Shown here: positions 16,896 to 26,408 of the stretch, piece by piece
How the letters are laid out: each line of letters starts with the position of its first letter
Position numbering within the stretch: the stretch's first letter is position 1
Origin: Timaviella obliquedivisa GSE-PSE-MK23-08B
Lineage (GTDB): Bacteria > Cyanobacteriota > Cyanobacteriia > Elainellales > Elainellaceae
Direction of reading: 5' to 3'
Length of the DNA: 64,000 nucleotides
Assembly (NCBI GenBank): GCA_019358855.1
Contig: JAHHII010000009.1
Location: 62,001 to 126,000, forward strand
Made by a program: the position numbers and the translations under genes
Notes under the pieces: model-generated
Told to the model about the DNA's origin: nothing
Seen by the model: only the letters and a program-made list of their open reading frames with translations
Database searches by the model: none

Positions 16896-19550
16896 ATGGA
16901 AGCTTCTTCGCATCTGCCGGCTACCCTTGATTGTGAACCTCTTGATTATGAATCTGTTCGCATTGTTGAAGCTTCGACTTGGACTAATACGATCGATACA
17001 ACCCCGCCCTCACCTGCAATTCTGACTTCATCGGCCTTAAGTACGCCTACTTCCAGCACTCTCACGACTCGCAAAGGCTCCTGTTCAACTTTCCTGGCAC
17101 CCCTCACTCAAGACACCTTTAAACAGGTCGTTACAGATGTTGAGAGTAAGCTTCAAGTGGTGAATCAAACGCTGTCGATGTTGGACAGCGTGTTGGACTC
17201 TCAGGGATTTGATGCCATTCTCAATGAGATGTTGCGATCGATCACTCTCAAAACTGGAGAATTGCTCAACGCCGATCGCACCACCATTTTTCTAGTTGAT
17301 GAAGAGAAAGATGAACTCTGGTCAATTGTGGCTAAAGATGACAACGGCAGCCATCTGGAACTGCGGTTTCCCCTATCAGTCGGCATTGCGGGCGAAGCAG
17401 CAACCCAGCGCAAAGTCGTTAATATTCCCTACGACTTTTATGACGATCCACGATCGCAGGCAGCCCAGGAGTTCGATCGTAAAAATCATTACCGCACCTA
17501 CACAATGCTGGCAATGCCCTTACTCAACGAAGCAGGCAGCTTAGTCGCAGTAGTGCAACTGATCAATAAACTCAAGCTCAACTCACATTCTAAAGCCGTC
17601 CTTGAAGACAAAATTGATCTTGCTGGGTTTACCGCTCACGATGAACAGGTTTTCTGTGACTTCGCGCCCTCAATTCGGCTGATTCTAGAATCTTCTCGCT
17701 CGTTTTACAAAGCAACGCAGCAGCAGCGAGCCGCTTCAGCCTTGATGAAAGCAACGAAGGCACTGAGCCAGAGCGGACTTGATCTAGAGGAAACTTTAGG
17801 GAAAGTCATGGATGAGGCGAAGGAATTAATGCAAGCCGATCGCAGCACACTCTGGCTATTAGACTGCGATCGCCACCAGCTTTGGACAAAGCTGCCCATC
17901 AATAATACCCTTCAAGAAATTCGTATTCCCATGGATGCCGGATTTGCTGGACAAGTTGCCACTACTGGAGAACCTGTCCTGATTCCCTTCGACCTTTATG
18001 AACATGTCAATGCCGAAACCGCCAGAGAAACCGATCAAAAAACGGGCTATCGGACTTGCAGTATGTTGTGTATGCCCGTGTTCAATGCGGCTGGCGAACT
18101 GATCGCCGTCACCCAACTCATTAACAAGCGCCGCCAAGGTGAATTTCCTCCCTACGACCCCGCCACTTACCCCGAAGCGCCGGAATGCTGGAGAGCCAGC
18201 TTTAACCGTAACGATCAGGAATTCATGAAGGCGTTTAACATTCAGGCGGGGGTAGCCCTGCAAAACGCCAAATTGTTTGCCATGGTGAAGCAACAAGAGC
18301 AAATGCAGCGAGACATTTTACGATCACTTTCCAACGGTGTAATTTCTACGGACAAAGAAGGCAAAATTATTGCTGCCAACGAAAGCGCCAAAAAGCTGTT
18401 GGGGTTAAATGCCAACGATCCTATTAAAGGAAAATCTGTAACAGATCTAATTCGCCTGGAAAAGGGTGAGTTCTATAAATGGTTTCAAACTGCGATCGCC
18501 GCTAAAGACGCAATTAGCCGCAACCAATATTATCCTGACCAAACCTTGCTTCCAGTTAAGGGCATAGAACAGCACAGCATTCACTTATCCATCAACACGA
18601 TCGCCGATTCTAACGACGAGCAGAAAGTGTCTGGAGCGCTAGTAGTCATGGACGATATTAGCGATGCCAAACGGCTTAAAAGTACCATGTATCGCTATAT
18701 GTCTCAAGAGCTAGCAGAGCAGTTGTTGAGTAGTGGACAAACGAATTTGGGGGGCGATCGCAAAGATGTAACCGTCCTATTTTCTGACATTCGTAGCTAT
18801 ACCACGCTGACTGAAACCATGGCAGCCGAGGATGTTGTCGCCATGCTGAACGAATATTTTGAAACCATGGTAGAGGCAGTTTTCAACTTTAAAGGAACGC
18901 TAGATAAATACATTGGCGATGCCATTATGGCGGTGTTTGGTTCACCCTTAGCACTGGATGATCATGCTTGGATGGCAGTGCAGTCCTCGATAGAAATGCG
19001 TCACCGGTTATCAATTTTTAACGCCTCTCGCACCAATAAAGAACAAATCAAAATTGGTATGGGAATTAACTCTGACAGCGTGATTAGTGGCAACATTGGC
19101 TGTAGTAAGCGCATGGAGTTTACCGCAATTGGCGATGGTGTTAACCTGGGCTCTCGTTTAGAAAGCGCCAGTAAACAGTACGGCTGCGACATTGTGCTGA
19201 GCGAATCTACTTACCGTCCTTGTGCCGATCGCGTTTGGGCAAGGGAGCTAGATTGGATTCGGGTGAAGGGGAAAAATCAGCCCGTCAGCGTCTATGAATT
19301 AGTAGGACTACAGCCAGACCCGATCGCCGATCAAAAGAAATGGGCGATCGATCTCTATCACGAAGGGCGATCGCATTATCTCAATCGCAAATTCACCAGC
19401 GCCATGACTTCGTTTGGCAGAATACTAGAAGAAATTGACAATCACGACAAACCCTCTGTCATGCATCTGCAACGCTGTCAGCATTGGCTCAGCCATCCGC
19501 CCACCGACGAACAGTGGCAAGAGGGCGTATGGACAATGACGGAGAAGTAA
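16896..19550 (+). CDS. cya: CyaB-type adenylate cyclase (GAF-GAF-PAS-cyclase)
   Basis: Makes cAMP from ATP. Numbered from the alternative TTG at 16857 (897 residues), the order is GAF-A (about 110-270), GAF-B (290-460), PAS (480-600), class III cyclase (625-800) and a C-terminal helical tail, the same layout as Anabaena CyaB1/CyaB2. The metal-binding aspartates sit in LFSDIRS and KYIGDAIM; the purine-site residues are Lys in SKRMEF and Thr in FTAIGDG, which is typical of bicarbonate-responsive IIIb cyclases. GAF-A has the full NKFDE motif (NK, then FTAHDE), as in cAMP-binding GAFs. GAF-B ends in NDQ rather than DE. I prefer the ATG at 16896; neither start has a good ribosome site. Confidence 0.93.
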   Translation: MEASSHLPATLDCEPLDYESVRIVEASTWTNTIDTTPPSPAILTSSALSTPTSSTLTTRKGSCSTFLAPLTQDTFKQVVTDVESKLQVVNQTLSMLDSVLDSQGFDAILNEMLRSITLKTGELLNADRTTIFLVDEEKDELWSIVAKDDNGSHLELRFPLSVGIAGEAATQRKVVNIPYDFYDDPRSQAAQEFDRKNHYRTYTMLAMPLLNEAGSLVAVVQLINKLKLNSHSKAVLEDKIDLAGFTAHDEQVFCDFAPSIRLILESSRSFYKATQQQRAASALMKATKALSQSGLDLEETLGKVMDEAKELMQADRSTLWLLDCDRHQLWTKLPINNTLQEIRIPMDAGFAGQVATTGEPVLIPFDLYEHVNAETARETDQKTGYRTCSMLCMPVFNAAGELIAVTQLINKRRQGEFPPYDPATYPEAPECWRASFNRNDQEFMKAFNIQAGVALQNAKLFAMVKQQEQMQRDILRSLSNGVISTDKEGKIIAANESAKKLLGLNANDPIKGKSVTDLIRLEKGEFYKWFQTAIAAKDAISRNQYYPDQTLLPVKGIEQHSIHLSINTIADSNDEQKVSGALVVMDDISDAKRLKSTMYRYMSQELAEQLLSSGQTNLGGDRKDVTVLFSDIRSYTTLTETMAAEDVVAMLNEYFETMVEAVFNFKGTLDKYIGDAIMAVFGSPLALDDHAWMAVQSSIEMRHRLSIFNASRTNKEQIKIGMGINSDSVISGNIGCSKRMEFTAIGDGVNLGSRLESASKQYGCDIVLSESTYRPCADRVWARELDWIRVKGKNQPVSVYELVGLQPDPIADQKKWAIDLYHEGRSHYLNRKFTSAMTSFGRILEEIDNHDKPSVMHLQRCQHWLSHPPTDEQWQEGVWTMTEK

Positions 19551-19556
19551 AGATTT

Positions 19557-20948
19557 TTAGAATTCTGCGCTCAAAGGAAACCGGGGAAACGGAATTACGT
19601 CTCGGATATTCTGCATCCCCGTCATAAACTGTACCAGTCGCTCAAACCCTAGCCCAAACCCTGCATGGGGCACAGTGCCATAACGCCGCAAGTCCATATA
19701 CCACCATAGTTCTTCCTGTGGAATATTTCGTTCTTGCATCCGACGTTCTAACATATCTAAACGTTCTTCCCGCTGAGAACCGCCTACGATTTCGCCAATC
19801 TTAGGTGCCAGAATATCCATTGCACTCACCGTTCTTTGATCATCATTCAAGCGCATATAAAATGCTTTAATATCAGCAGGATAATCAGTGACAATGACTG
19901 GCTTCTTAAAGAGTTCTTCAGCTAGGTAACGCTCGTGTTCTGACTGCAGATCTAAACCCCAGGAAACAGGATATTCAAACGTCCGATCGCTCTTCTCCAG
20001 TAGGGCGATCGCCTCAGTATAGGTAATCCGTCCAAACTCACTACTAATAATATTCTCTGCGGTTTGCAACACCGAATCATCAATGCGTTGATTAAAAAAT
20101 TCCATGTCTTCTGGGCAAGTTTCCATCACGTGTTTAAATACGTACTTTAGAAACGCCTCTGCCAGTTCCATATTGCCTTCTAACGCACAAAACGCCATCT
20201 CAGGTTCCACCATCCAAAACTCTGCTAGATGGCGAGACGTATTAGAATTTTCAGCACGGAAGGTGGGCCCAAACGTGTAGACATTGGTGAAAGACAACGC
20301 CATAATTTCTGCCTCAAGCTGACCACTGACCGTCAGGTAAGCAGGCTTGCCAAAAAAGTCTTTACCGTAGTCAACCTCTTGGCTTCCAGTTTGCGGGACT
20401 TTTTTTAAATCTAGCGTCGTGACTGCAAACAGTTCTCCTGCGCCTTCGGCATCGCTAGCAGTAATAATGGGCGTGTGTATCCACAAAAAGTCCTGCTCTT
20501 GAAAAAAGTTGTGAATGGCAGTAGCGCAGGCATTACGCACCCTAAAAACGGCTCCCAGAGAGTTAGTGCGCGATCGCAAATGCCCAATAGTCCTTAAAAA
20601 CTCAAACGAATGCCGTTTCTTTTGCAGTGGATACGTCTCCGGATCAGCGCCCCCATAAACCGTAACTGAGGTAGCTCTCAGTTCCACTCGCTGCCCCTTC
20701 CCCAAAGACGGAGCCAATACCCCAGAAATCTCGACCGATGCACCTGTATTAAGCTGCCGAATGACATTGTTGTAATTTGGCAAGTCTTGATTCACTACCA
20801 CCTGCAAGCCTGCCAACGAAGAGCCATCGTTTACCTCAACAAAGGAAAACTCTTTTTGCTCGCGCTTGGTGCGCACCCAAGCCTGAACCATCACAGTTTC
20901 GTCAGGTTGTCCGTTTCTAAGAAGGTCGAGAATGCGGCGGGTCATCAT
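19557..20948 (-). CDS. asnS: Asparaginyl-tRNA synthetase
   Basis: Charges tRNA-Asn with asparagine. The 463 residues comprise an N-terminal OB-fold (residues 1-110) and a class II catalytic core with motif 2 near [22 protein letters not shown] and motif 3 GFGLGFERL near the C-terminus. Its stop codon lies only six bases from that of the convergent cyclase gene, with no room for a separate terminator. Having a true AsnRS implies that direct Asn-tRNA charging is possible here. Confidence 0.97.
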   Translation of the reverse strand: MMTRRILDLLRNGQPDETVMVQAWVRTKREQKEFSFVEVNDGSSLAGLQVVVNQDLPNYNNVIRQLNTGASVEISGVLAPSLGKGQRVELRATSVTVYGGADPETYPLQKKRHSFEFLRTIGHLRSRTNSLGAVFRVRNACATAIHNFFQEQDFLWIHTPIITASDAEGAGELFAVTTLDLKKVPQTGSQEVDYGKDFFGKPAYLTVSGQLEAEIMALSFTNVYTFGPTFRAENSNTSRHLAEFWMVEPEMAFCALEGNMELAEAFLKYVFKHVMETCPEDMEFFNQRIDDSVLQTAENIISSEFGRITYTEAIALLEKSDRTFEYPVSWGLDLQSEHERYLAEELFKKPVIVTDYPADIKAFYMRLNDDQRTVSAMDILAPKIGEIVGGSQREERLDMLERRMQERNIPQEELWWYMDLRRYGTVPHAGFGLGFERLVQFMTGMQNIRDVIPFPRFPLSAEF

Positions 20949-21023
20949 AGGAAGCTAGAGAAGTGACACTTACAGGTCAGTTTAACTTAAGCTTGTCATA
21001 GGAAAGCGATCGCCACTTGAACC

Positions 21024-21359
21024 CTAATGACCATGAGTAGGACAAGGCGGAGCAGAAATAGAGCGATCGAGCCAGCCCACCGATTGCTGAAGTCGTTCCA
21101 AAGCCTCTGGCGGTTGATCCTTGAGCAGATAGAGGAGCGCCATTGCAGTCTGTTCTGCCGCTCTAGCTTTGCGGTTCGCCTTCAGTTGATGCCAGTCAGA
21201 AGGGGCGATCGCCAACCGTTCTGCCAATGCCTGTGCCAGTTCTACCGTGCTTAGTTCTGCCACGGGCTGCGATGCATCAACCCCTTTTGGAATAAATGAT
21301 GGCACCAGAGGGAAGTTTACTGAGCGATCGGGGGTAATTTTTTGGGTAAAGTCAGCCAT
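21024..21359 (-). CDS. Small conserved protein (DUF6439-like)
   Basis: A 111-residue soluble protein with a helical core (AELSTVELAQALAERLAIAPSDWHQLKANRKARAAEQTAMALLYLL) and a His/Cys-containing tail PPCPTHGH. I believe it belongs to the cyanobacterial DUF6439 family, with moderate certainty; its function is unknown. It is divergent from the coiled-coil gene at 21451 with 91 bases between. Confidence 0.65.
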   Translation of the reverse strand: MADFTQKITPDRSVNFPLVPSFIPKGVDASQPVAELSTVELAQALAERLAIAPSDWHQLKANRKARAAEQTAMALLYLLKDQPPEALERLQQSVGWLDRSISAPPCPTHGH

Positions 21360-21450
21360 AATCGATTATCAATTGCGCTACTGGTGATTCGCTACAGCCG
21401 CCCTGGCTGCCCGCTTCTCTACTCTACACTGCCCATCCTTAATCATCCCA

Positions 21451-21846
21451 ATGTCACCCCAAACGTCCTCTCCTGGTTCCGACGATGCCTCTTCCCACGA
21501 CCTAGAGGGAATGGATTTTGAGCAAACCCTGCAAGAATTTGAGCGATCGCTCCTGCTGCTCAAGGCTCGATATGCTCAAGTTCAATCTGACCAGCAAATT
21601 CAGCAAGACCTCAAACAAGAACTAACCCAAGTCCAGCAACACGTCTTGCAGAGTCGCTCTAAAAAAAGACAAATTGAACTCAAGCGCGAATTAAAACAAC
21701 TTAAGGCGCGCCTAGAAGAAACAGAGTTGGCATTGGAAAGTCAGCTATTTTCTTGGGGCGGTTTGAGAGAAGTGTTTTGGCAAGCAGTTCGGTTTGGCGG
21801 ACTGGGTGTAGTGATTGGGTGGTTGCTAAAAGGTTGGGCAGAATGA
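21451..21846 (+). CDS. Tail-anchored coiled-coil protein
   Basis: A 131-residue protein: an acidic N-terminus, a long coiled coil (about 22-100, rich in Q, E, K, L), and a single hydrophobic C-terminal helix (about 112-127, FGGLGVVIGWLL) that would anchor it in a membrane. I do not recognise a named family. The layout suggests a structural or adaptor protein; function unknown. Confidence 0.65.
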   Translation: MSPQTSSPGSDDASSHDLEGMDFEQTLQEFERSLLLLKARYAQVQSDQQIQQDLKQELTQVQQHVLQSRSKKRQIELKRELKQLKARLEETELALESQLFSWGGLREVFWQAVRFGGLGVVIGWLLKGWAE

Positions 21847-21910
21847 TGCTCAAAATGATTAATCTCGTAGAGTATAGAAACAAGTCAGGATTTATTAGGA
21901 GTTGCCCTCT

Positions 21911-22123
21911 GTGCTTAACCTTCGCAAAAGCTATGTTTTAGATGAAAATCATAAGGCGATCGCCGTCCAAATTCCCATTGAAGAATTTGAACAGATTGAG
22001 GAGATCCTAGAAAATCATGGTTTGGTCAGTTTGATTTCGGAAAACGACGAGAGCGAAAGGCTCCCCAAAACTGAAGCCCTAGCTTACTACCAATCGATCA
22101 AAGAGGCTCATGTGGACAGTTGA
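21911..22123 (+). CDS. Antitoxin of a RelE-type toxin-antitoxin pair
   Basis: A 70-residue protein beginning MLNLRKSYVLDENHKAIAVQ, the pattern of cyanobacterial Phd/RelB-like antitoxins paired with RelE toxins: an N-terminal strand and helix IEEFEQIEEILENHGL, then a disordered acidic tail that would wrap the toxin. I chose the GTG at 21911 because AGGAG (21897-21901) lies nine bases upstream. Its end overlaps the toxin start by 14 bases, the usual translational coupling. Confidence 0.82.
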   Translation: MLNLRKSYVLDENHKAIAVQIPIEEFEQIEEILENHGLVSLISENDESERLPKTEALAYYQSIKEAHVDS

Positions 22124-22364
22124 GTATACTCGGAAATTTTTGAAGGAACTCGCAGCCTTACCTCCTGATATTCAAACCCGAGTTGAGCCTATTGTTTTTG
22201 AGACTCTTGAGTCAGCAAATCCTTTTGAATTAGGCTGCCTAGAGAAAATGAAGGGCTATCCTGATAAATACAAAATTCGTCTTGGCGACTATCGAATTGG
22301 CATTACGCTGGATAAGAGAAGTTATTTGCTCAGTACTTTCGCTCCTGCGGCTCAAACATATTAA
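22110..22364 (+). CDS. RelE/ParE-family toxin with an altered C-terminus
   Basis: An 84-residue RelE-fold protein (WTVEYTRKFLKELAALP at the start, KMKGYPDKYKIRLGDYRIGI in the core), probably a ribosome-dependent mRNA interferase or gyrase inhibitor. Up to GDYRIGITLD it follows the family, but the last dozen residues (SYLLSTFAPAAQTY) do not show the usual HRxxIYR-type ending. This segment overlaps the sdhA 3' end by 35 bases on the opposite strand, so the natural end may be lost. Another frame in the same place reads RLKHINRHG, closer to the expected ending, so a frameshift is the alternative. Activity is doubtful. Confidence 0.75.
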   Translation: MWTVEYTRKFLKELAALPPDIQTRVEPIVFETLESANPFELGCLEKMKGYPDKYKIRLGDYRIGITLDKRSYLLSTFAPAAQTY

Positions 22365-24057
22365 TCGTCACGGGCATATGACGAATATCAACGCCAGCAG
22401 ACGAGTAGTAAGCCAGGGTATGTTTGAGGCAATTAACATCGTCTCGCTCGGTGTAGTCTTCACGGCAATGGGCACCTCGGCTTTCCTTACGGTTCAGCGC
22501 TCCAGTAAGGATCATCTCGCCCACAATCAGTAGACTTTGCAGTTCTAGCGCTTCAATCAATTCGGTGTTCCAGCTTTTAGCTTTATCATCCAGATAAATT
22601 TGCTGTGCCTGCTGCCGAATTTCTTGAAGTTTGGCTAAGCCTTCCTGCATGAGGCTTTCATTACGGAATACGCCACAATACTCTGTCATGCAGTCTTGGA
22701 ACGTTTGGCGGATCTGGGCAATGCGGTATTGTCCGGGTTGGTTAATTAAGCCTTGAATTTGCTGCTGGGCTTCGGTGAGATAGCGTTGCTCGTTGATTTC
22801 GGGGAGCTTGCGGGTTTGGATGTACTGGGCGATCGCCCGTCCCGTTCTTCTGCCATACACCACGCATTCCAACAGCGAATTACTGCCCAACCGATTCGCG
22901 CCATGCACCGACACACAAGCCGCCTCGCCTGCTGCAAAGAATCCTTCCACAAATCCGTCGGCACTGCTGCGCACTCGTCCATCCGTATTGGTGGGAATGC
23001 CGCCCATGGAATAGTGAATGGTGGGGCGGACGGGCATTGGCTGGGTCACGGCATCAATGCCAACTAAGCGATGGGCTTCTTCCCAACAGAAGGGCACGCG
23101 GCTCATGATTTTTTCTTTACCCATGTGCCGTAAGTCGAGGTAAATGAAAGGACCTCCGGCGCTGCCATCTAGATTGACTCCGCGTCCGGCGCGAATTTCG
23201 CGGGTGATGGCGCGGGAAGTGATGTCACGCGGGGCAAGTTCCATGCGGCTAGGGGCGTAGGTTGCCATAAAGCGATCGCCCTCGCTGTTAATTAAATATG
23301 CGCCCTCGCCGCGCACTGCTTCGGAAATTAATACGCCGACAGGATATAACCCAGTAGGATGAAACTGGACAAACTCCATATCTTCCAGCGGCAATCCGGC
23401 GATCGCGGTCATTGCCAACCCATCGCCCGTAGAGGCATAGTCATTCGATGTCGTGTTGTAGACCCGCCCGTATCCACCCGTGGCAAACATCACCGCCTTT
23501 GCCCGCACCACTTCCACCCGCTGATCCAAAATGTGGAACATCACCAAGCCCTTTGCCTGTCCTTCTTCTAGGATCAAGCGCATGACATACCACTCGTCGT
23601 AAATCTTGACTCCATAGCGCCTGAGATTACTGACCAACTCGTGCAAAATGGCATGACCTGTTTTATCAGCAGCGTAACAGGTGCGATTGTGAGAATGCCC
23701 TCCAAAAGCTCGCTGCGCAATGCGTCCATCGGGCAACCGCGAGAACAACACGCCCATGTGCTCTAGCTCAATCACCACATCGGGGGCTTCCTGCGTCAGG
23801 ATGGCGACTGCATCTTGGTCGGCAAGATAATCTGAGCCTTTCACTGTATCAAAAGCATGGGCTTCCCAAGTATCGGTCGCATCAACATTTTTTAGTGTGG
23901 CTGCCATACCGCCCTGAGCCGCAACCGAGTGGGAGCGGATGGGATGGGTTTTAGCGACGATCGCCACACTGAACTGAGGGTTACTTTTAGCAATTTCCAA
24001 CGCCGCCCTCGATCCTGCCAACCCGCCACCCACAATCATTACGTCATGCTCAATCAT
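22330..24057 (-). CDS. sdhA: Succinate dehydrogenase/fumarate reductase flavoprotein subunit
   Basis: Oxidises succinate to fumarate and passes electrons to the iron-sulphur subunit and the quinone pool. The 575 residues show the FAD-binding GGGLAGSRAA (10-19), the covalent-FAD histidine in RSHSVAAQGG (H43), FGGHSHNRTCYAADKTGH, FHPTGL and AAGEAACVSVHGANRLGSNS. The end FEPQERKY is intact. sdhB is not in the window, as is common for the scattered sdh genes of cyanobacteria. The 3' end overlaps the toxin gene antisense. Confidence 0.95.
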   Translation of the reverse strand: MIEHDVMIVGGGLAGSRAALEIAKSNPQFSVAIVAKTHPIRSHSVAAQGGMAATLKNVDATDTWEAHAFDTVKGSDYLADQDAVAILTQEAPDVVIELEHMGVLFSRLPDGRIAQRAFGGHSHNRTCYAADKTGHAILHELVSNLRRYGVKIYDEWYVMRLILEEGQAKGLVMFHILDQRVEVVRAKAVMFATGGYGRVYNTTSNDYASTGDGLAMTAIAGLPLEDMEFVQFHPTGLYPVGVLISEAVRGEGAYLINSEGDRFMATYAPSRMELAPRDITSRAITREIRAGRGVNLDGSAGGPFIYLDLRHMGKEKIMSRVPFCWEEAHRLVGIDAVTQPMPVRPTIHYSMGGIPTNTDGRVRSSADGFVEGFFAAGEAACVSVHGANRLGSNSLLECVVYGRRTGRAIAQYIQTRKLPEINEQRYLTEAQQQIQGLINQPGQYRIAQIRQTFQDCMTEYCGVFRNESLMQEGLAKLQEIRQQAQQIYLDDKAKSWNTELIEALELQSLLIVGEMILTGALNRKESRGAHCREDYTERDDVNCLKHTLAYYSSAGVDIRHMPVTINMFEPQERKY

Positions 24058-24216
24058 AGTTCAGCCGCTCGTGCCTGCAAATTGCCACTCCTTTTATAGT
24101 GATGCAAATCCAAGGGAAGCAGGAAAAAATAGTGAAGTTCTTTAGAAAGAAGCGCCTATCTTCACGTCCATTTGGAGCACAGCGTCGTATATCTGATTGT
24201 TGCGCTCCATTGAGAT

Positions 24217-24975
24217 ATGGTTACTTTTTCTACAGAGCTAAAAGATACCAGTTTGCAGTTGTTCAAGGATTATCAGCAGAGCCGCTCTGTTGAAATTCGG
24301 AATCGGTTAGTGATGCTGAATTTGGGCTGCGTTCGTAAAGAGGCTTATCACTGGGCAGGTCGATCCACAGAGAGCTATGAGGATTTGGTTCAGGTCGGTT
24401 GCTTGGGCTTAATTCGGGCGATCGAGCGATTTGATTTATCCCAAGGCTACGCCCTAACGACGTTTGCCGTTCCCTATATTCAGGGAGACATTCGGCATCA
24501 CTTGCGCGATCGCCAAAGCCTAGTGCGAATTCCTCGACGTTGGCAATCACTGCAATTTCAATCTAATCAAATAACTCAACAGTTCCAAATTCAGCAGCAC
24601 CGCCCGCCAACAGATACTGAAGTTTCGAGGGCACTCGGTATTTCTCTAGGCGAATGGCGATCGATCAAACTAGCAAAGCAGAATCGTGTGCCCTTAAGCT
24701 TAGATCGACCGATGGAAGAAGGCGATTGTTCTCTGCAAGATTCATTATGCAACAGTTTAGAAAGTCAATGGGTACAGGAAGAACGACTCTGTTTACATCA
24801 CGTTTTATCACAAATAGAAACTCAAACACGGAACGTTTTGGAGTTCGTTTTTGTACACGACTTAACTCAGCGAGAAACTGCCGAAAAGCTAGGAATCAGC
24901 ATTATAACCGTGTCTCGCAGACTTAAAAAGGGCTTGCAGCTACTGAGGAACTTGATGGAGGGAATGGTGCTTTAA
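24217..24975 (+). CDS. sigF: RNA polymerase sigma factor SigF (group 3)
   Basis: A 252-residue alternative sigma factor of the SigB/SigF group. Region 2 is visible as NLGCVRKEAYHWAGR, then YEDLVQVGCLGLIRAIERFD and YALTTFAVPYIQGDIRHHLRD. Region 3 spans about 100-165, and region 4 ends in RETAEKLGISIITVSRRLKKG (helix-turn-helix). In Synechocystis SigF governs pilus and cell-surface genes. Here it lies 112 bases upstream of the DUF4331 module that ends in a PilB-like ATPase, which makes that run a candidate regulon; this is inference. Confidence 0.93.
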   Translation: MVTFSTELKDTSLQLFKDYQQSRSVEIRNRLVMLNLGCVRKEAYHWAGRSTESYEDLVQVGCLGLIRAIERFDLSQGYALTTFAVPYIQGDIRHHLRDRQSLVRIPRRWQSLQFQSNQITQQFQIQQHRPPTDTEVSRALGISLGEWRSIKLAKQNRVPLSLDRPMEEGDCSLQDSLCNSLESQWVQEERLCLHHVLSQIETQTRNVLEFVFVHDLTQRETAEKLGISIITVSRRLKKGLQLLRNLMEGMVL

Positions 24976-25087
24976 ATGAGGTGACATTTAGCAGCAATCC
25001 AGTTTCTAGAGATTGACGTATATCCCTGCATGGGGGATACCTCATCAATGGAGATTAATTCTGCAATCGCTTTAAGGAGACCTGCTC

Positions 25088-26320
25088 ATGGTGACTCGGC
25101 TGAGGTCTATCCTCACAAAAACAGCATTTGCCTGTGGTGTTGCGTTTATGGCTTTGGGCTTAACAACTGCCGTTAGCCCAAACAAAATTCAAGCATCGGA
25201 TCACGACGATGGTGATATTGATGTTAGAAGTCGGGCGCTAAGTCTGACTGATTTATATGTGTTTCGTGAAAAAGATCAAAATCCTGCGGCAGCGGAAGAT
25301 GATCTAATTCTGGTCATGAATACTAATCCGCGATCGCTCGCTAGACAACAGTATTTCTTCAGTTCCGAAGCCCGCTACGAATTCAAAATGTCCCGGACAG
25401 CCAATATTAACGGCGTGCCCACAGGCAATCCTGATATGACGCTGCGGGTCACCTTCAGTCCGCCTCAAGGTGCTAACAGACAGCAACGGATGACCCTGAC
25501 CCTTCTGGAAAGAGGGAAACAGCCTATGGTGATTAACCGCACTCAGGATAATCGTCCTATTGTGACAACTTCCCTTGTTAATGCAGATACTCCGGCGATT
25601 AATCAAGTCGCCATCAAGGGGCGGAATGTCTCGGTGTTTGCAGGGCTACGGGAAGACCCGTTTTTCTTTGATGTCGAGCAATTTTTTAGGGTGCGATCGG
25701 GGCTTTTGGGGCGGGGTCCTGCGGTTGGATTTCGATCGCCTGATCAGGCGCTAGACTTCACCAAGGGCTACAACGTCAACACTATTGTCATGCGTGTTCC
25801 TCGAAAGCTATTGCAATCTGGAACCAACACAACCACATTTGACACTTGGTTGACGATTTCAGTTCAAGATCCTCGAACGAAACAGTTTATGCAAACCGAG
25901 CAAATAGCGCGACCCGGAATTAACGAAGCGCTGCTGTTCACCCAGGGCAACCTAGCTGCTTACAACCGCAGTCAGCCCAGTCGTAGCGTTCCGCCTGTGG
26001 TGGCTAGAGAAGTCACTACGGTGCTGACAGCGTTGGGTAACAGCCCTGAACGTACAACCGCATTGATCGGGGCGTTTATACCCGATGTCATGCGAATTGA
26101 CACGACAGGGCCGAGTGGATTTGCCAACGCCTTGAACACTCTGGGTGCTCCGGTGCGCGGACGGATGCTTAAAGATGATGTGATTGATATTGCTCTAAGC
26201 GTTCTGACGAATGGTGCAGTAACGACTGACAACGTGTCCTATGATGGCGTGCCAGGTAATCCGGCTCAGGGTCATCAACCGTTAGCTACCTCGTTCCCTT
26301 ATCTGGCTCCCGCAAACTAA
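25088..26320 (+). CDS. Secreted DUF4331 protein
   Basis: A 410-residue exported protein: a signal peptide (residues 1-37), then ASDHDDGDIDVRSRALSLTDLYVF, the family hallmark Asp-rich opening, and the DUF4331 domain to the end. The acidic start could bind metal. The family is widespread next to TPR proteins and metal transporters but has no established function. AAGGAG precedes the ATG with good spacing. It opens the plus-strand run that continues with the TPR, NicO, small secreted and PilB-like genes. Confidence 0.88.
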   Translation: MVTRLRSILTKTAFACGVAFMALGLTTAVSPNKIQASDHDDGDIDVRSRALSLTDLYVFREKDQNPAAAEDDLILVMNTNPRSLARQQYFFSSEARYEFKMSRTANINGVPTGNPDMTLRVTFSPPQGANRQQRMTLTLLERGKQPMVINRTQDNRPIVTTSLVNADTPAINQVAIKGRNVSVFAGLREDPFFFDVEQFFRVRSGLLGRGPAVGFRSPDQALDFTKGYNVNTIVMRVPRKLLQSGTNTTTFDTWLTISVQDPRTKQFMQTEQIARPGINEALLFTQGNLAAYNRSQPSRSVPPVVAREVTTVLTALGNSPERTTALIGAFIPDVMRIDTTGPSGFANALNTLGAPVRGRMLKDDVIDIALSVLTNGAVTTDNVSYDGVPGNPAQGHQPLATSFPYLAPAN

Positions 26321-26324
26321 TCCT

Positions 26325-26354
26325 CTCGTTCCCAGGCTTTAGCCTGGGAACGAG
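26325..26354. repeat. Near-perfect palindrome between DUF4331 and TPR genes
   Basis: CTCGTTCCCAGGCT (26325-26338) and its exact inverse AGCCTGGGAACGAG (26341-26354) flank two T bases. This CGTTCCCAGGC type of palindrome is a common dispersed repeat in cyanobacteria. As RNA it would fold into a 14-bp hairpin between two operon genes, and could act as an attenuator or mRNA-stability element. Confidence 0.8.
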
Positions 26355-26408
26355 GAACAAGGGATAAAGAGACAGTTTTATTATTTCATTCACTTAATCA
26401 TTTTTCCT

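Noticed and set aside
17859-18302. A 147-codon minus-strand frame inside the cyclase
   Set aside because: It lies across GAF-B and the start of the PAS domain of the cyclase; its product has no known domain.
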